Source: JAXGXQ01 sp040772685
GTDB lineage: Bacteria > Bacillota > Clostridia > Saccharofermentanales > UBA5734
DNA: 64,000 nt
NCBI GenBank assembly: GCA_040772685.1
Contig: JAXGXQ010000004.1
Coordinates: 124,001 to 188,000, forward strand
Reading direction: 5' to 3'
Made by a program: the position numbers and the translations under genes. This document shows, in pieces, positions 17,135-26,451 of the stretch (the stretch's first letter is position 1; each line of letters begins with the position of its first letter). The notes under the pieces were generated by a model. The model was given only the letters and a program-made list of their open reading frames with translations, was not told where the DNA came from and did no database searches.

Positions 17135-18562
17135 GTGGTAAAGGACCAGGGGCAGCTGATTGCGGCTGTCCAGGCTGACAGCATCGCTGCCGAGCTTGAA
17201 CTTTTGCCGGGCGACCGCTTGCTGGCGATTGACAATGTGCCGGTCAGCGATGTTTTTGATTATCGCACCCGCACCAGTGTCGAGGCTCTCGTACTTACTG
17301 TGCAAAAGGCTGACGGTGAACTCCTGCTGTTTGATATTGAAAAAGATGAAGATGAAGACCTCGGTCTGGACTTCGCCAATCCAATGCTTGATGATTGCCG
17401 CAATTGCCATAACCGTTGCGTTTTCTGTTTTATTGACCAGCTGCCGGCTGGTATGCGCTCCTCTCTTTACTTGAAAGATGATGATTTGAGGCTCTCATTC
17501 TTAACAGGCAATTACGTCACTTTGACAAATATCACAGCGGCCGAGTTGGATAGGATCATTGAATACAGGTTCTCACCTCTGAATATTTCGGTCCACGCCA
17601 CTGATCCGGCAGTTCGCCGCCGGATGATGCGCAATCGTCATGCAGGCGACCTGATGCCGGCCTTGCGGCGGATAGCTGCTGCGGGTATCCGGATTAACGC
17701 CCAGATTGTGCTTGTCCCCGGCTACAATGACGGTGAGGCTCTGGAGCAGACATTGAGTGATCTGGCGACTTTGCTGCCGGCCTTGCAAAGTATAGCTGTA
17801 GTGCCGGTTGGCATCACACGCTATCGAGAGGAAAATGATCTGCCCGAATTGCGCCCTGTTTCGCCGGCTGAAGCGCAGGCAGTTGTTAAGCTCGCCGGCG
17901 AATGGCAACAGCGTTTCCTAAAGTTGGCAGGCAGCCGGATATTTTACGCTGCCGATGAGTTTTACCTCAAAGCCGGAGCTGATTTACCGCCGGCTGAAGA
18001 GTATGAGGACTTTCCCCAGCTCGAAAACGGTGTTGGCATGGTATCGCTCTTCCGGCAGGAATTGGCCGATGGTCTGGCAGCACTGGAAAAATCGCCGATT
18101 ACTGCGAAGCCGACCGCGACCTCCAGCCGGGTTTTACTGGTTACAGGCACCGCCGCGGGGCCTCTGTTAAGCGAAGCGGCCGAGCGAATCGGCGCGGCTG
18201 TGAATCTGAATGTAGAAGCCTTACCTGTTTTAAACCGGTTCTTTGGTGAAACCATTACAGTTGCCGGTCTGCTGACCGGGCAGGATATCCTGGCAGCCTT
18301 GCAGGAACGCCTCAAGGCCATGGCCGCGGGACAAGCAGATACAATTGTCCTGATACCTGAATGTATGCTGCGAGCAGGCACGGATTGTTTTCTGGATGAT
18401 CTGACCATACCGGATCTGGCACTCCGTTCAGGGTGTGAAATCCGGATTGTCCGCCCTGAAGCAGCTGCTTTAGTTAATATTCTCACTTGCCTGGCCGATT
18501 CTCTGGCCAATGCAGATACAGACTTATCCAGTAGTGATGCTGACGAAGCCGCTGGGATCTGA
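17135..18562 (+). CDS. PDZ-like / radical SAM / DUF512 protein
   Basis: 475 residues. An N-terminal PDZ-like segment (ELLPGDRLLAIDNVPVSD, about residues 27-44) is followed by a cysteine cluster CRNCHNRCVFCF (near residue 88) that fits the CxxxCxxC iron-sulphur motif of radical SAM enzymes, then the DUF512 domain. The biochemical role is unknown. This family usually sits directly before der in Firmicutes, exactly as here (18 bases away), which suggests a link to ribosome assembly (inference). The start is GTG at 17135 after GGGAGG. Confidence 0.9.
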   Translation: MVKDQGQLIAAVQADSIAAELELLPGDRLLAIDNVPVSDVFDYRTRTSVEALVLTVQKADGELLLFDIEKDEDEDLGLDFANPMLDDCRNCHNRCVFCFIDQLPAGMRSSLYLKDDDLRLSFLTGNYVTLTNITAAELDRIIEYRFSPLNISVHATDPAVRRRMMRNRHAGDLMPALRRIAAAGIRINAQIVLVPGYNDGEALEQTLSDLATLLPALQSIAVVPVGITRYREENDLPELRPVSPAEAQAVVKLAGEWQQRFLKLAGSRIFYAADEFYLKAGADLPPAEEYEDFPQLENGVGMVSLFRQELADGLAALEKSPITAKPTATSSRVLLVTGTAAGPLLSEAAERIGAAVNLNVEALPVLNRFFGETITVAGLLTGQDILAALQERLKAMAAGQADTIVLIPECMLRAGTDCFLDDLTIPDLALRSGCEIRIVRPEAAALVNILTCLADSLANADTDLSSSDADEAAGI

Positions 18563-18580
18563 CCGAAAGGAGCCGCATAA

Positions 18581-19909
18581 ATGAGTAAACCCATCCTGGC
18601 TGTTGTCGGCCGCCCGAATGTGGGCAAGTCCACCTTCTTTAATTACCTGGCCGGGGAACGGATTTCTATTGTCAACGATACACCCGGTGTGACCCGCGAC
18701 CGGATTTATGCGGAAGCTGAGTGGCGCGGTCAGCGTTTTTCGATTATAGATACCGGTGGAATTGAGCCTGAAAGCGATGACGTAATTCTGAAAGCCATGC
18801 GACAGCAGGCTGAGGTGGCAATCGCCACTGCAGATGTCATTTTGTTTCTGGTTGATCTCAAAACGGGTTTGACTGCCGATGACGAAGCTATCGCTCAAAT
18901 GCTGCGGAAAAGTGCAAAACCAGTTGTGGTTGCTGTGAACAAATCGGACCAGGTCGGCGACGCCCCTGCTGAATTTTACGAGTTTTACAATCTGGGACTG
19001 GGCGAAATTTACCCGATTTCAGCCGCACACCGTTTGGGGCTGGGCGAACTGCTGGATGCCATTTTTGAGAATTTCAATCATCCGGAAACTGAAGTTGACG
19101 AAAGCGCCGGCATTAAGGTTGCGATCATTGGCCGCCCCAACGCTGGCAAATCATCGCTGGTAAATTATATGGCCGGCACAGAACGCGCGATCGTTTCTGA
19201 TATCCCGGGCACCACCCGTGATGCCATTGACACCGTGATCACTAATGAACACGGTACTTTCACGTTAATCGACACAGCGGGCATCAAGCGGAAAAGCAAA
19301 CTGGAAGATAAAATCGAAAAATACAGTCAGATCCGCTCGCTGGCCGCCATTGAACGTTCCGACGTCTGCATCATTATGATTGACGCTGAAATCGGAGTGA
19401 CCGAACAGGATACCAAGGTTGCAGGCTATGCGCATAATAGCGGCAAAGCTTCAATTCTGGCAATCAATAAATGGGATCTGGTGGAGAAGGAGACTGGCAC
19501 GCTGGAGCGCTACGAGCGTGAAGTTCGTGAACAGTTTGCCTACATGAGCTACGCGCCGGTTATCTTCATTTCTGCCAAAACCGGTCAGCGCACCAATAAG
19601 CTTTTTGAACTGGTGAATGAAGTTTACGAAATGAGCGGCAAGCGCCTCACTACCGGAATGCTTAACGATCTTATTTCTGAAGCTGTTGCCATGGTTCCTA
19701 CACCGCAGGACAAAGGCCGTCACCTGAAAATCTACTACGCCACGCAGGTGGCAGTGCATCCACCGCAGTTTGTGCTGTTTATCAACGATAAAAAGCTGAT
19801 GCATTTTTCTTATGAACGGTATCTGGAAAACCAGTTCCGCAAGAATTACGGCTTTAAAGGCACGCCCATCTGGTTTTTACTGCGGCCTAAAGAAAAGAAA
19901 GAACAATAA
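18581..19909 (+). CDS. der: Ribosome assembly GTPase Der (EngA)
   Basis: 442 residues with the tandem G-domain layout found only in Der. G1 motifs are GRPNVGKSTFFN (residue ~8) and GRPNAGKSSLVN (residue ~185), each with its DTPG/DTAG and NKSD/NKWD motifs, then a C-terminal KH-like domain. It acts in maturation of the 50S subunit. AAAGGAG precedes the ATG. It continues the operon from the DUF512 gene towards typA. Confidence 0.98.
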   Translation: MSKPILAVVGRPNVGKSTFFNYLAGERISIVNDTPGVTRDRIYAEAEWRGQRFSIIDTGGIEPESDDVILKAMRQQAEVAIATADVILFLVDLKTGLTADDEAIAQMLRKSAKPVVVAVNKSDQVGDAPAEFYEFYNLGLGEIYPISAAHRLGLGELLDAIFENFNHPETEVDESAGIKVAIIGRPNAGKSSLVNYMAGTERAIVSDIPGTTRDAIDTVITNEHGTFTLIDTAGIKRKSKLEDKIEKYSQIRSLAAIERSDVCIIMIDAEIGVTEQDTKVAGYAHNSGKASILAINKWDLVEKETGTLERYEREVREQFAYMSYAPVIFISAKTGQRTNKLFELVNEVYEMSGKRLTTGMLNDLISEAVAMVPTPQDKGRHLKIYYATQVAVHPPQFVLFINDKKLMHFSYERYLENQFRKNYGFKGTPIWFLLRPKEKKEQ

Positions 19910-19956
19910 TATTTCGGCGCCACTCAGCGCCGCTTGAGAAGAGGTACGAATTTACC

Positions 19957-21813
19957 ATGACGCAAATAAAAAATCTGCGCAATATTGCTATCATTGCCCA
20001 TGTCGACCACGGCAAAACCACGCTGGTCGATGCCATGCTGCGCCAAAGCGGCATTTTTCGCGAGAACGAGCAGGTTGTTGACCTGGTCATGGACTCAAAT
20101 GATATTGAACGCGAACGCGGGATCACGATCCTCGCTAAAAATACTGCAATCACCTACAACGGCATCCGCATTAACATTGTAGACACTCCCGGACACGCTG
20201 ACTTCGGTGGTGAAGTGGAGCGTGTGCTCAAAATGGTCGACGGCGTTCTGCTGGTTGTAGACGCGTATGACGGCCCGATGCCGCAAACCAGGTTTGTACT
20301 GCGTAAAGCCTTGGAAATGAAGCTGAAGCCGCTGGTTGTCATCAATAAAATTGACCGTCCTGACGCCAGGCCTGTGGAAGTAGTCGACATGGTGCTGGAG
20401 CTGTTTATGGAGCTGGGTGCTGACGATGACCAGCTGGATTTCCCGATTGTATATGCTTCAGGCCGCAACGGAATTTCCTGCCTTGATCTTAAAGGGCCGG
20501 GTGACCTGGATATTATGTCTCAGACTGCTGACTTCCGGCCGCTGCTCGACACTATAATTGAAGTAATTCCTTGTCCGGAGGGCGATTCAACCGCACCACT
20601 GCAACTGCTTGTATCCAACATCGATTCTGATAATTATGTTGGCCGCATCGCGATCGGCCGCATTGTTCGCGGCACGATCAACCAGAATCAGAATGTTGCT
20701 GTAGCAACTTACGGCGAGGACGGCATCCGCAACGCCAGAGTTGTCAAACTGATGCGTTTCGAAGGCCTGCAGCGGACAGAAATCCCCAACGCCGCAGTTG
20801 GTGAAATCGTTTGTGTAGCGGGGATCTCCGACATTAATATCGGTGATACGATCTGCGCACAAACTAATCCAGAACCGTTGCCGTTTATCAACATTGATGA
20901 GCCGACTATTTCCATGACCTTCAGTGTTAATGATTCACCTTTTGCCGGCCGTGAAGGTAAATTCGTTACCTCGCGCCATATTCGCGACCGTCTGTTCAAG
21001 GAAATTGAAACCAACGTCAGCATGCGAGTCGAGGAAACCGGTACTATGGATGCCTTCCTGATCAAAGGCCGTGGCGAACTGCATCTTTCAATTCTGATCG
21101 AAACAATGCGCCGCGAAGGCTACGAGTTTCAGGTCAGCAAACCCAAAGTTATCCTCAAAGAGATCGACGGCGTGCTTTCTGAGCCGGTTGAACTGGTGCT
21201 GATAGATGTGCCGGAAGATTTTGTTGGTGTTGTTATTGAGAAGCTGGGCAGACGTCGTGCGGAACTGATTAATATGCAGCCGCCGGAGAAAGGATACTCC
21301 CGTCTGGAGTTCCGGATCCCCTCGCGCGGACTGATCGGCTACCGCTCGGAATTTTTGACCGACACAAAGGGCAATGGTATAATGAACAGCGTTATCAGCG
21401 GGTTTGAGCCTTATAAAGGTGAGATCGAAATCCGCAACCACGGCGTTCTTGTTGCCTTTGAATCGGGCGAAGCTGTGACCTACGGATTATATAACGCCCA
21501 GGAGCGCGGCAACTTGTTTATTGGACCGGGCACACCTGTCTACGAGGGCATGATTGTTGGCAGTAATCCGCGCAGCGAAGACATTGTGGTAAACGTATGC
21601 AAGAAGAAACATGTTACAAATATGCGCGCTTCCGGTTCTGATGACTCGTTGCGTCTGGTTCCGCCCCTGCAATACAGCCTTGAACAATACCTTGAGTTTG
21701 TCGCCGATGATGAGCTCATTGAAGTCACACCTAAAACCATCAGGTTGCGTAAGCGCATTCTGAATACCGAGATGCGAGCCAAGAACCGCTCCGCTAAAAC
21801 CAGCGACGCCTGA
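19957..21813 (+). CDS. typA: Ribosome-associated GTPase TypA/BipA
   Basis: 618 residues of the translational GTPase family, close to EF-G but lacking its domain IV. G1 is AHVDHGKTTL, the switch segment RERGITI, G3 DTPGHADFGGEVE and G4 NKIDRPDARP. The C-terminal part includes the TypA-specific SRGLIGYRSEFLTDTKG. It binds ribosomes and aids assembly or translation under stress and cold. GAAGAGG lies before the ATG. It sits between der and mltG on the same strand. Confidence 0.97.
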   Translation: MTQIKNLRNIAIIAHVDHGKTTLVDAMLRQSGIFRENEQVVDLVMDSNDIERERGITILAKNTAITYNGIRINIVDTPGHADFGGEVERVLKMVDGVLLVVDAYDGPMPQTRFVLRKALEMKLKPLVVINKIDRPDARPVEVVDMVLELFMELGADDDQLDFPIVYASGRNGISCLDLKGPGDLDIMSQTADFRPLLDTIIEVIPCPEGDSTAPLQLLVSNIDSDNYVGRIAIGRIVRGTINQNQNVAVATYGEDGIRNARVVKLMRFEGLQRTEIPNAAVGEIVCVAGISDINIGDTICAQTNPEPLPFINIDEPTISMTFSVNDSPFAGREGKFVTSRHIRDRLFKEIETNVSMRVEETGTMDAFLIKGRGELHLSILIETMRREGYEFQVSKPKVILKEIDGVLSEPVELVLIDVPEDFVGVVIEKLGRRRAELINMQPPEKGYSRLEFRIPSRGLIGYRSEFLTDTKGNGIMNSVISGFEPYKGEIEIRNHGVLVAFESGEAVTYGLYNAQERGNLFIGPGTPVYEGMIVGSNPRSEDIVVNVCKKKHVTNMRASGSDDSLRLVPPLQYSLEQYLEFVADDELIEVTPKTIRLRKRILNTEMRAKNRSAKTSDA

Positions 21814-21852
21814 AGCTCCTGGCCCGGTTGCATCTCTTCCCGGGAGGGTTAA

Positions 21853-22989
21853 ATGTTTTCTCGCAAAGTTTATCGCACACTGCTGATCGTTACGATTGTG
21901 ATTGTGCTTATCGGTGTAGCCTCAGCCGGTTTTTACTTTGGTTTCTCCTACGTTCTGGCACAGAACGAGCGTTTTGAACGCCTGGAAACTGAATTTGAAG
22001 CTAAAGACGGCAAGCCGGTTATTGATGAAACCACACCGGGAGCGATCGAAATAGTAATTCCGCGTTCTTCGGACACCAAACAGATAGCTGAAATCCTCGA
22101 AGAAGAGGGCATCATCAACAACACCCTGGTGTTTACCCTGCTGTCAAAGTTCAACGGCTTTGACGGCGCTTATCTGGCAGGCACCCACTATGTAAAAAAA
22201 GACATGAACTATGATGAGCTCATGTATGTCTTGACGCTGAAACCGCATGCGGTTACCGTTACTTTCCCTGAGGGCTTTAATTACTTCCAGATCAAACAGC
22301 GCCTCAAGGAAAAGGGCGTCAATTTTGACGAAGGCGTGTTAGACAACATGATGCGCAGTCCCAACTTGTTTCTTGATTATGACTTCGTCAAGGATATCCG
22401 CAAGACAGAAGGCCGCGATTACGTGCTGGAAGGCTATCTCTGGCCGGATACTTATAATTTTGACATGAACACTGATGAAGAAACCATAATCCGCACATTC
22501 CTCAACAACACCGAGCGTAAGCTGATTGATGAATACTACGAACAGGCAAAACGCCGCGGGATGAGCATGGACGAAGTGCTGACGCTGGCTTCTATCGTGC
22601 AGAATGAAACCACGCAGCTGACTGAAATGCGGAAAGTTTCCGGTGTTTTTGATAACCGTTTGAAACGGGATACCGGCTTACAGTCCTGCGCGACGATAAA
22701 CTACTTGCGCCGCTATGACGGACTGCCGATCAAACTTTGGCTCTTTGATGCGGACATTGAAATGTACGCTGATAACAAGTACAACACGTACCGGTTCAAA
22801 GGCCTGACACCCGGGCCGATCAGTTCACCAGGCGATGACGCGATCCGCGCTGCTCTCTGGCCGGAAAAGCATAATTACCTTTATTTTGTAGCTACCGGTG
22901 ATGAAGAAGGAACCAATGACTTTTCGCGCACACTTGCTGAGCATGAGCAAAAGGTGCTGAAATACTCGAAAGCAGCTGGAGTAACCTGA
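21853..22989 (+). CDS. mltG: Endolytic peptidoglycan transglycosylase MltG (YceG-like)
   Basis: 378 residues: a short cytoplasmic N-terminus, one membrane helix (about residues 10-33) and an extracellular YceG domain with an N-terminal LysM-like part (PRSSDTKQIAEILEEEGI). MltG cuts nascent glycan strands and limits their length. The active-site helix reads LASIVQNETT, where most homologues have ASIVEKET: the distal Glu is kept while the first is Gln. GRYDGLP-like and FKGLTPGPI segments near the end are typical. GGGAGGG precedes the ATG. Its stop abuts the stop of the convergent gene with no spacer. Confidence 0.93.
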   Translation: MFSRKVYRTLLIVTIVIVLIGVASAGFYFGFSYVLAQNERFERLETEFEAKDGKPVIDETTPGAIEIVIPRSSDTKQIAEILEEEGIINNTLVFTLLSKFNGFDGAYLAGTHYVKKDMNYDELMYVLTLKPHAVTVTFPEGFNYFQIKQRLKEKGVNFDEGVLDNMMRSPNLFLDYDFVKDIRKTEGRDYVLEGYLWPDTYNFDMNTDEETIIRTFLNNTERKLIDEYYEQAKRRGMSMDEVLTLASIVQNETTQLTEMRKVSGVFDNRLKRDTGLQSCATINYLRRYDGLPIKLWLFDADIEMYADNKYNTYRFKGLTPGPISSPGDDAIRAALWPEKHNYLYFVATGDEEGTNDFSRTLAEHEQKVLKYSKAAGVT

Positions 22990-24177
22990 TCAGGCCTCGC
23001 TGAATTTTGCCAGCATCTCGCCGATCAGTTTGCGCATTTTTACATCCAATCCGTAAAGTTTCATAATCTCGATCCCAACAACCATAAATACCGGTCCGAT
23101 CAGCAAACCGATCAGGCCGTATAAGCCAACGCCGACTATCATGGCGAATAGTGTGGCCAGAGGATGCAGCTGCATGGCATTGCCCAGAATCGGCGGTTCG
23201 ATGATCCGGCGGATTACCATAACTGCCAGACCGGTCGCAATCGCACCGACACCGCCCACGATATTGCCGTTAAAAAACATATAAATAGCAATAGGCGTTA
23301 TTGTGGCGCCGATACCCAGTACCGGCAGAATATCAACAACTGCCGCGATTAAAGCAAACACCAGAGCGTAAGGCATCTTGATCAGGATCAAACCGACAAG
23401 GGTAATGGCGAAGGTGATCAGGAAAAGCAGCAGATAGCCGCCCACCACCCGGAAAAGCTTGTTAGACAGTGTATTGATCAGATTATTGGTTTTTTCCCGA
23501 AAGGCTTCATGGGGCAAGTTGCGGCGCATAAATCCGGAAACGCTTTTACTGTCACTGAGGAAATAATAGCCCGACATTACCACAACAATCAGCCAGAAAA
23601 AGGCGATTGGCATATAAGCCACAAATGAGCCGATACTGTTTACCAAATCAGTGGCAAATGATGGTATGCGCTGAACGAAATCGGTCAACATTATCTGGAT
23701 CTGGTTCAGGATAGCCTGAATTGTATCCTCGTTAATAAGTCCGATGCCACCGCTGATCTGGCTCAGTAAGCGCTCCAGTGACTCTGCCAATTGCTCTACG
23801 AGGTTAGTATCACGGACATATGAAGTAAGGTAAGTTGCCAGGCTGCGGATCTGGCTGATCGCGATAAAGATTACACCTACTGCTAAAGCAAATAACAGGA
23901 TTACTATCAAGAAGTAAATGAAGATGGTCAGGCCGGTTTTTTCCGGCCAGGGTGCCAGCAGCCTCCGTTTCTTTCCTGTTGAAGACGCTCTAACGATTAA
24001 ATTGCTCAAAGTAATCGCGGTGCGCGCCAGAATAAAGCCGATAATAAACGGCAGGGTAAGAATTAAGACCTTGATACCGAAAATCAGGCTGAGAATAATT
24101 AAAGCCGTTATTAACAGATATTTGAGTATTCGCACAATTGTTGAGGCATCGCGACGCAGGCGGTCAGGGCTTTCCAT
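22990..24177 (-). CDS. AI-2E family transporter (PF01594)
   Basis: 395 residues with about eight membrane helices: two near the N-terminus, a long soluble loop (residues ~110-190), then the hydrophobic C-terminal half with PYALVFALIAAVVDILPVLG, the family's most conserved segment. Members are membrane permeases; substrates vary and are often unknown, so no autoinducer role should be assumed. GGAGAA lies just before the ATG. It ends exactly at the mltG stop. Confidence 0.9.
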   Translation of the reverse strand: MESPDRLRRDASTIVRILKYLLITALIILSLIFGIKVLILTLPFIIGFILARTAITLSNLIVRASSTGKKRRLLAPWPEKTGLTIFIYFLIVILLFALAVGVIFIAISQIRSLATYLTSYVRDTNLVEQLAESLERLLSQISGGIGLINEDTIQAILNQIQIMLTDFVQRIPSFATDLVNSIGSFVAYMPIAFFWLIVVVMSGYYFLSDSKSVSGFMRRNLPHEAFREKTNNLINTLSNKLFRVVGGYLLLFLITFAITLVGLILIKMPYALVFALIAAVVDILPVLGIGATITPIAIYMFFNGNIVGGVGAIATGLAVMVIRRIIEPPILGNAMQLHPLATLFAMIVGVGLYGLIGLLIGPVFMVVGIEIMKLYGLDVKMRKLIGEMLAKFSEA

Positions 24178-24266
24178 AAATGGTTCTCCTTCTGGTGAAT
24201 CACTTGCGTGTCAGCGCTGACAGAAAAACTCGATTAGTCAAGTACCAGCACAGATTCCGTAGCTTA

Positions 24267-25277
24267 TCAGGGGTTAAAATATCTGAATATTATTGTAGCA
24301 ATCAGCAGAATGATTGCCAATACGAAAAGCAAATCGACCGGAGAGCGGTATTGGCGCCGATGGCTGTACTCCGGAGGAGATTTACTGGCTATGAGGCTGA
24401 TCAGCGGAATCAAAACAACAGCTGCCAGGAAGGTTGCTGTCAGCGAAACATACATCAGTGAGCGGCTGGATTCGCTGCTGACATCGAGCAGCCGCTGAGT
24501 ATAGTACGGCAAATAAGCTGCCAACAGCGCCATAGTGGCATTCAGCGAAGCATGGGCCAGAATTGGCGCCATCAGGCTGCCGGAACGGCTGCGGATTAAC
24601 CCAAGCAGCAGGCCGGCAAGGAAGGGCGGCATAAAAAAGGCCGGATCCGTGTGAAACGCCGCGAAAGCGAAAGCCTGAAGAAATATTGTCATGGTTTCGC
24701 CTGACCTGCGCAACAAACTTGCCTGGATCAAACCCCGGAACATCAGCTCTTCGCAAATTGCCGGCAACAACACCGAAATTATCACGATCAAAACCAGTTC
24801 TGCGGCGGAACGCGTGGCGGGGTCGAAGCTAAATACTGTAGCCGAACTGACAGGCAGTTCTAAGCCGACACTGTTCAACAAAAAAAGCAGAAGATTATTC
24901 AACCCGGTCAGGACTATGGCTGTTGGAATGCCGGCAATTAGTGCCAGAAACAGGCTGCCCGGCTGGGCTTGAGAGCCAGTAACTCTGCTCGGCTGAATTT
25001 TCAGAATCAGCATCACCAAAATTGTCGGCAACAGAATAAAGCCGCCCTGCATCAGCAAGGCTCCTCTGGCAAAGCCAATTAAATCCGTACTGTCAAACCA
25101 GGAGCGCAGATCAGGCGTTGCTGCCAGCAACAGCGTAAACAGCACAACCAGCAGCGCGTGCCATAACAAGACTGCGCCTGCTGCCAGACCGAAATGTGAA
25201 GCCGGGTGCTTGGCATTCTGTTCCTGATTAAACCCATTGTCAGGAGTTGTGTGTAAACTGGCTCTGTTAGTTGCCAT
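24267..25277 (-). CDS. CPBP family intramembrane metalloprotease
   Basis: 336 residues with about eight membrane helices. The CPBP (Abi/Rce1-like) motifs are in place: EELMFRGLIQ (near residue 170), FAAFH and HASLNATMALL. These supply the Glu and His residues of the membrane-embedded metal site. Such proteases process prenylated or membrane substrates and are sometimes tied to bacteriocin immunity; the substrate here is unknown. It lies between the AI-2E and prepilin-peptidase genes on the same strand, possibly one operon. Confidence 0.9.
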   Translation of the reverse strand: MATNRASLHTTPDNGFNQEQNAKHPASHFGLAAGAVLLWHALLVVLFTLLLAATPDLRSWFDSTDLIGFARGALLMQGGFILLPTILVMLILKIQPSRVTGSQAQPGSLFLALIAGIPTAIVLTGLNNLLLFLLNSVGLELPVSSATVFSFDPATRSAAELVLIVIISVLLPAICEELMFRGLIQASLLRRSGETMTIFLQAFAFAAFHTDPAFFMPPFLAGLLLGLIRSRSGSLMAPILAHASLNATMALLAAYLPYYTQRLLDVSSESSRSLMYVSLTATFLAAVVLIPLISLIASKSPPEYSHRRQYRSPVDLLFVLAIILLIATIIFRYFNP

Positions 25278-25295
25278 CTGTTTTCCCCGATCAGC

Positions 25296-26186
25296 TTAGC
25301 GCAAAAGCAAACGGATATATGCCTGAACCAATTGGTCGATCTGCCCCGGAAAGAGCATCAGAATTAAGACAGCCAGTGCAATGAAAGGGCCAAAGGCCAT
25401 TGCGTCCGGGTCGTCGGCTGATTCAGCGTCAGCGTCATCAGATATTTCAGTTTCATCAGATATTTCAGTTTCCTCAGATGTTTCAGTTTCCTCAGATGTT
25501 TTAGTGTCCTCAGATATTTCAGCTTCCGCGGCTGCTTTCGTATCATCAGCGTTTTTCCGTTCTGCCAGCCTGTTGCGGATCAAAAGCGGAACCGCAATGA
25601 CTGCTGCTGTCAAAAAAGAAATCAGCAGTAAATGCGGCAACCGGCTCCAGCCAACTATAAACGCAGCCACAGCAATTAACTTAACATCACCCATGCCCAT
25701 GGCGTCACGGCGCAGCAGGAGTTGGCCGACAAAACCAATCAGCAATAATGAGCCACCTGCGACAATTCCTGCCAGTAATGGCCAGCCAACGGCAGCTGTC
25801 CAGATTACGCCATTCGCAATGTCACCTGTTATCTTTAAGATGCCGGGAACTAATAAAGCAAGGGTTAATTGGTCGGGAATGATTCGTGTTTTCCAGTCTG
25901 CGGCCAAAATCAGCAACAAAAGCGGCACAGCCAGCATCACTGCTGCCCGGTGCCAGCCAGTGGCGACAACCGGTATCCTGATATATAGCAAACCGATAAT
26001 AATAATGAACAACAAGCCCTGGGGTATCAAGGGGAAAGCCCTACGCGCGGTAAAATCTGCCGGTGTCTCTGTTTGATCATAATCCAGCAACCAGGAATCC
26101 GGCATCAGCAGGAACCCCCGGTACGAGACCAGACCCGCGGCAAGTCCAGCTGCGGCAAATGGAATAAAATCAGTAAAAGAAACCAA
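25296..26186 (-). CDS. Type IV prepilin peptidase-like A24 protein with acidic repeat insertion
   Basis: 296 residues of multi-pass membrane protein. The aspartic-protease pair of family A24 is visible: AADWKTRIIPDQLTL (near residue 94) and the GMGDVKL motif (near residue 166). The N-terminal zinc/methylase domain of full PilD enzymes is absent, as in TadV/CpaA types. A cytoplasmic loop between the last helices carries five repeats rich in Ser, Glu, Asp and Thr (about residues 220-258), unusual for the family. No pilin gene lies in the window. The gene is 18 bases upstream of the CPBP gene on the same strand. Confidence 0.82.
   Translation of the reverse strand: MVSFTDFIPFAAAGLAAGLVSYRGFLLMPDSWLLDYDQTETPADFTARRAFPLIPQGLLFIIIIGLLYIRIPVVATGWHRAAVMLAVPLLLLILAADWKTRIIPDQLTLALLVPGILKITGDIANGVIWTAAVGWPLLAGIVAGGSLLLIGFVGQLLLRRDAMGMGDVKLIAVAAFIVGWSRLPHLLLISFLTAAVIAVPLLIRNRLAERKNADDTKAAAEAEISEDTKTSEETETSEETEISDETEISDDADAESADDPDAMAFGPFIALAVLILMLFPGQIDQLVQAYIRLLLR
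25436..25525. repeat. Five tandem 18-bp repeats inside the prepilin-peptidase-like gene
   Basis: Five in-frame copies of an 18-base unit (first copy CATCAGATATTTCAGTTT), each differing from the next at zero to a few positions. On the minus strand each unit encodes six residues of the type SEETET/SDETEI. The first two copies are identical, which suggests recent slippage or unequal exchange. Confidence 0.9.
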
Positions 26187-26323
26187 TTTGTCACCTCAAT
26201 AAAGCCGTTGAGCGGAGAAATATTTATACAAATTTAAGTATATTATAGTGTAATTCTACATTTATTATCCGCACTTGACCACAAACTCAAAAGTACTCAA
26301 GTTTCCACCTGTTTACCCTTTAA

Positions 26324-26353
26324 TTGACCATGCTACCGCTGATGAAGTAGAAT
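26324..26353 (+). promoter_or_regulatory. Putative sigma-A promoter for glgP
   Basis: TTGACC (26324-26329), an 18-base spacer and TAGAAT (26348-26353), about 100 bases before the glgP start. The surrounding gap (26187-26451) is otherwise AT-rich with no further feature that I can name. Confidence 0.5.
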
Positions 26354-26451
26354 GAGCATCAGCAATCGCACCGTTACTGCCATCAAGTTTACCTGATGAT
26401 ATATAATACAATTTTTTGTCTGCCGGTATTATCGGCGGTTTGGAGGATATT

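Noticed and set aside
22990..24177. Quorum-sensing AI-2 exporter
   Set aside because: The AI-2E family name reflects one studied member; sequence alone does not support that substrate.
25381..26076. Plus-strand 231-codon Ser/Ala-rich frame
   Set aside because: Exact antisense of the prepilin-peptidase-like gene; its Ser-rich part is only the complement of the 18-bp repeats.
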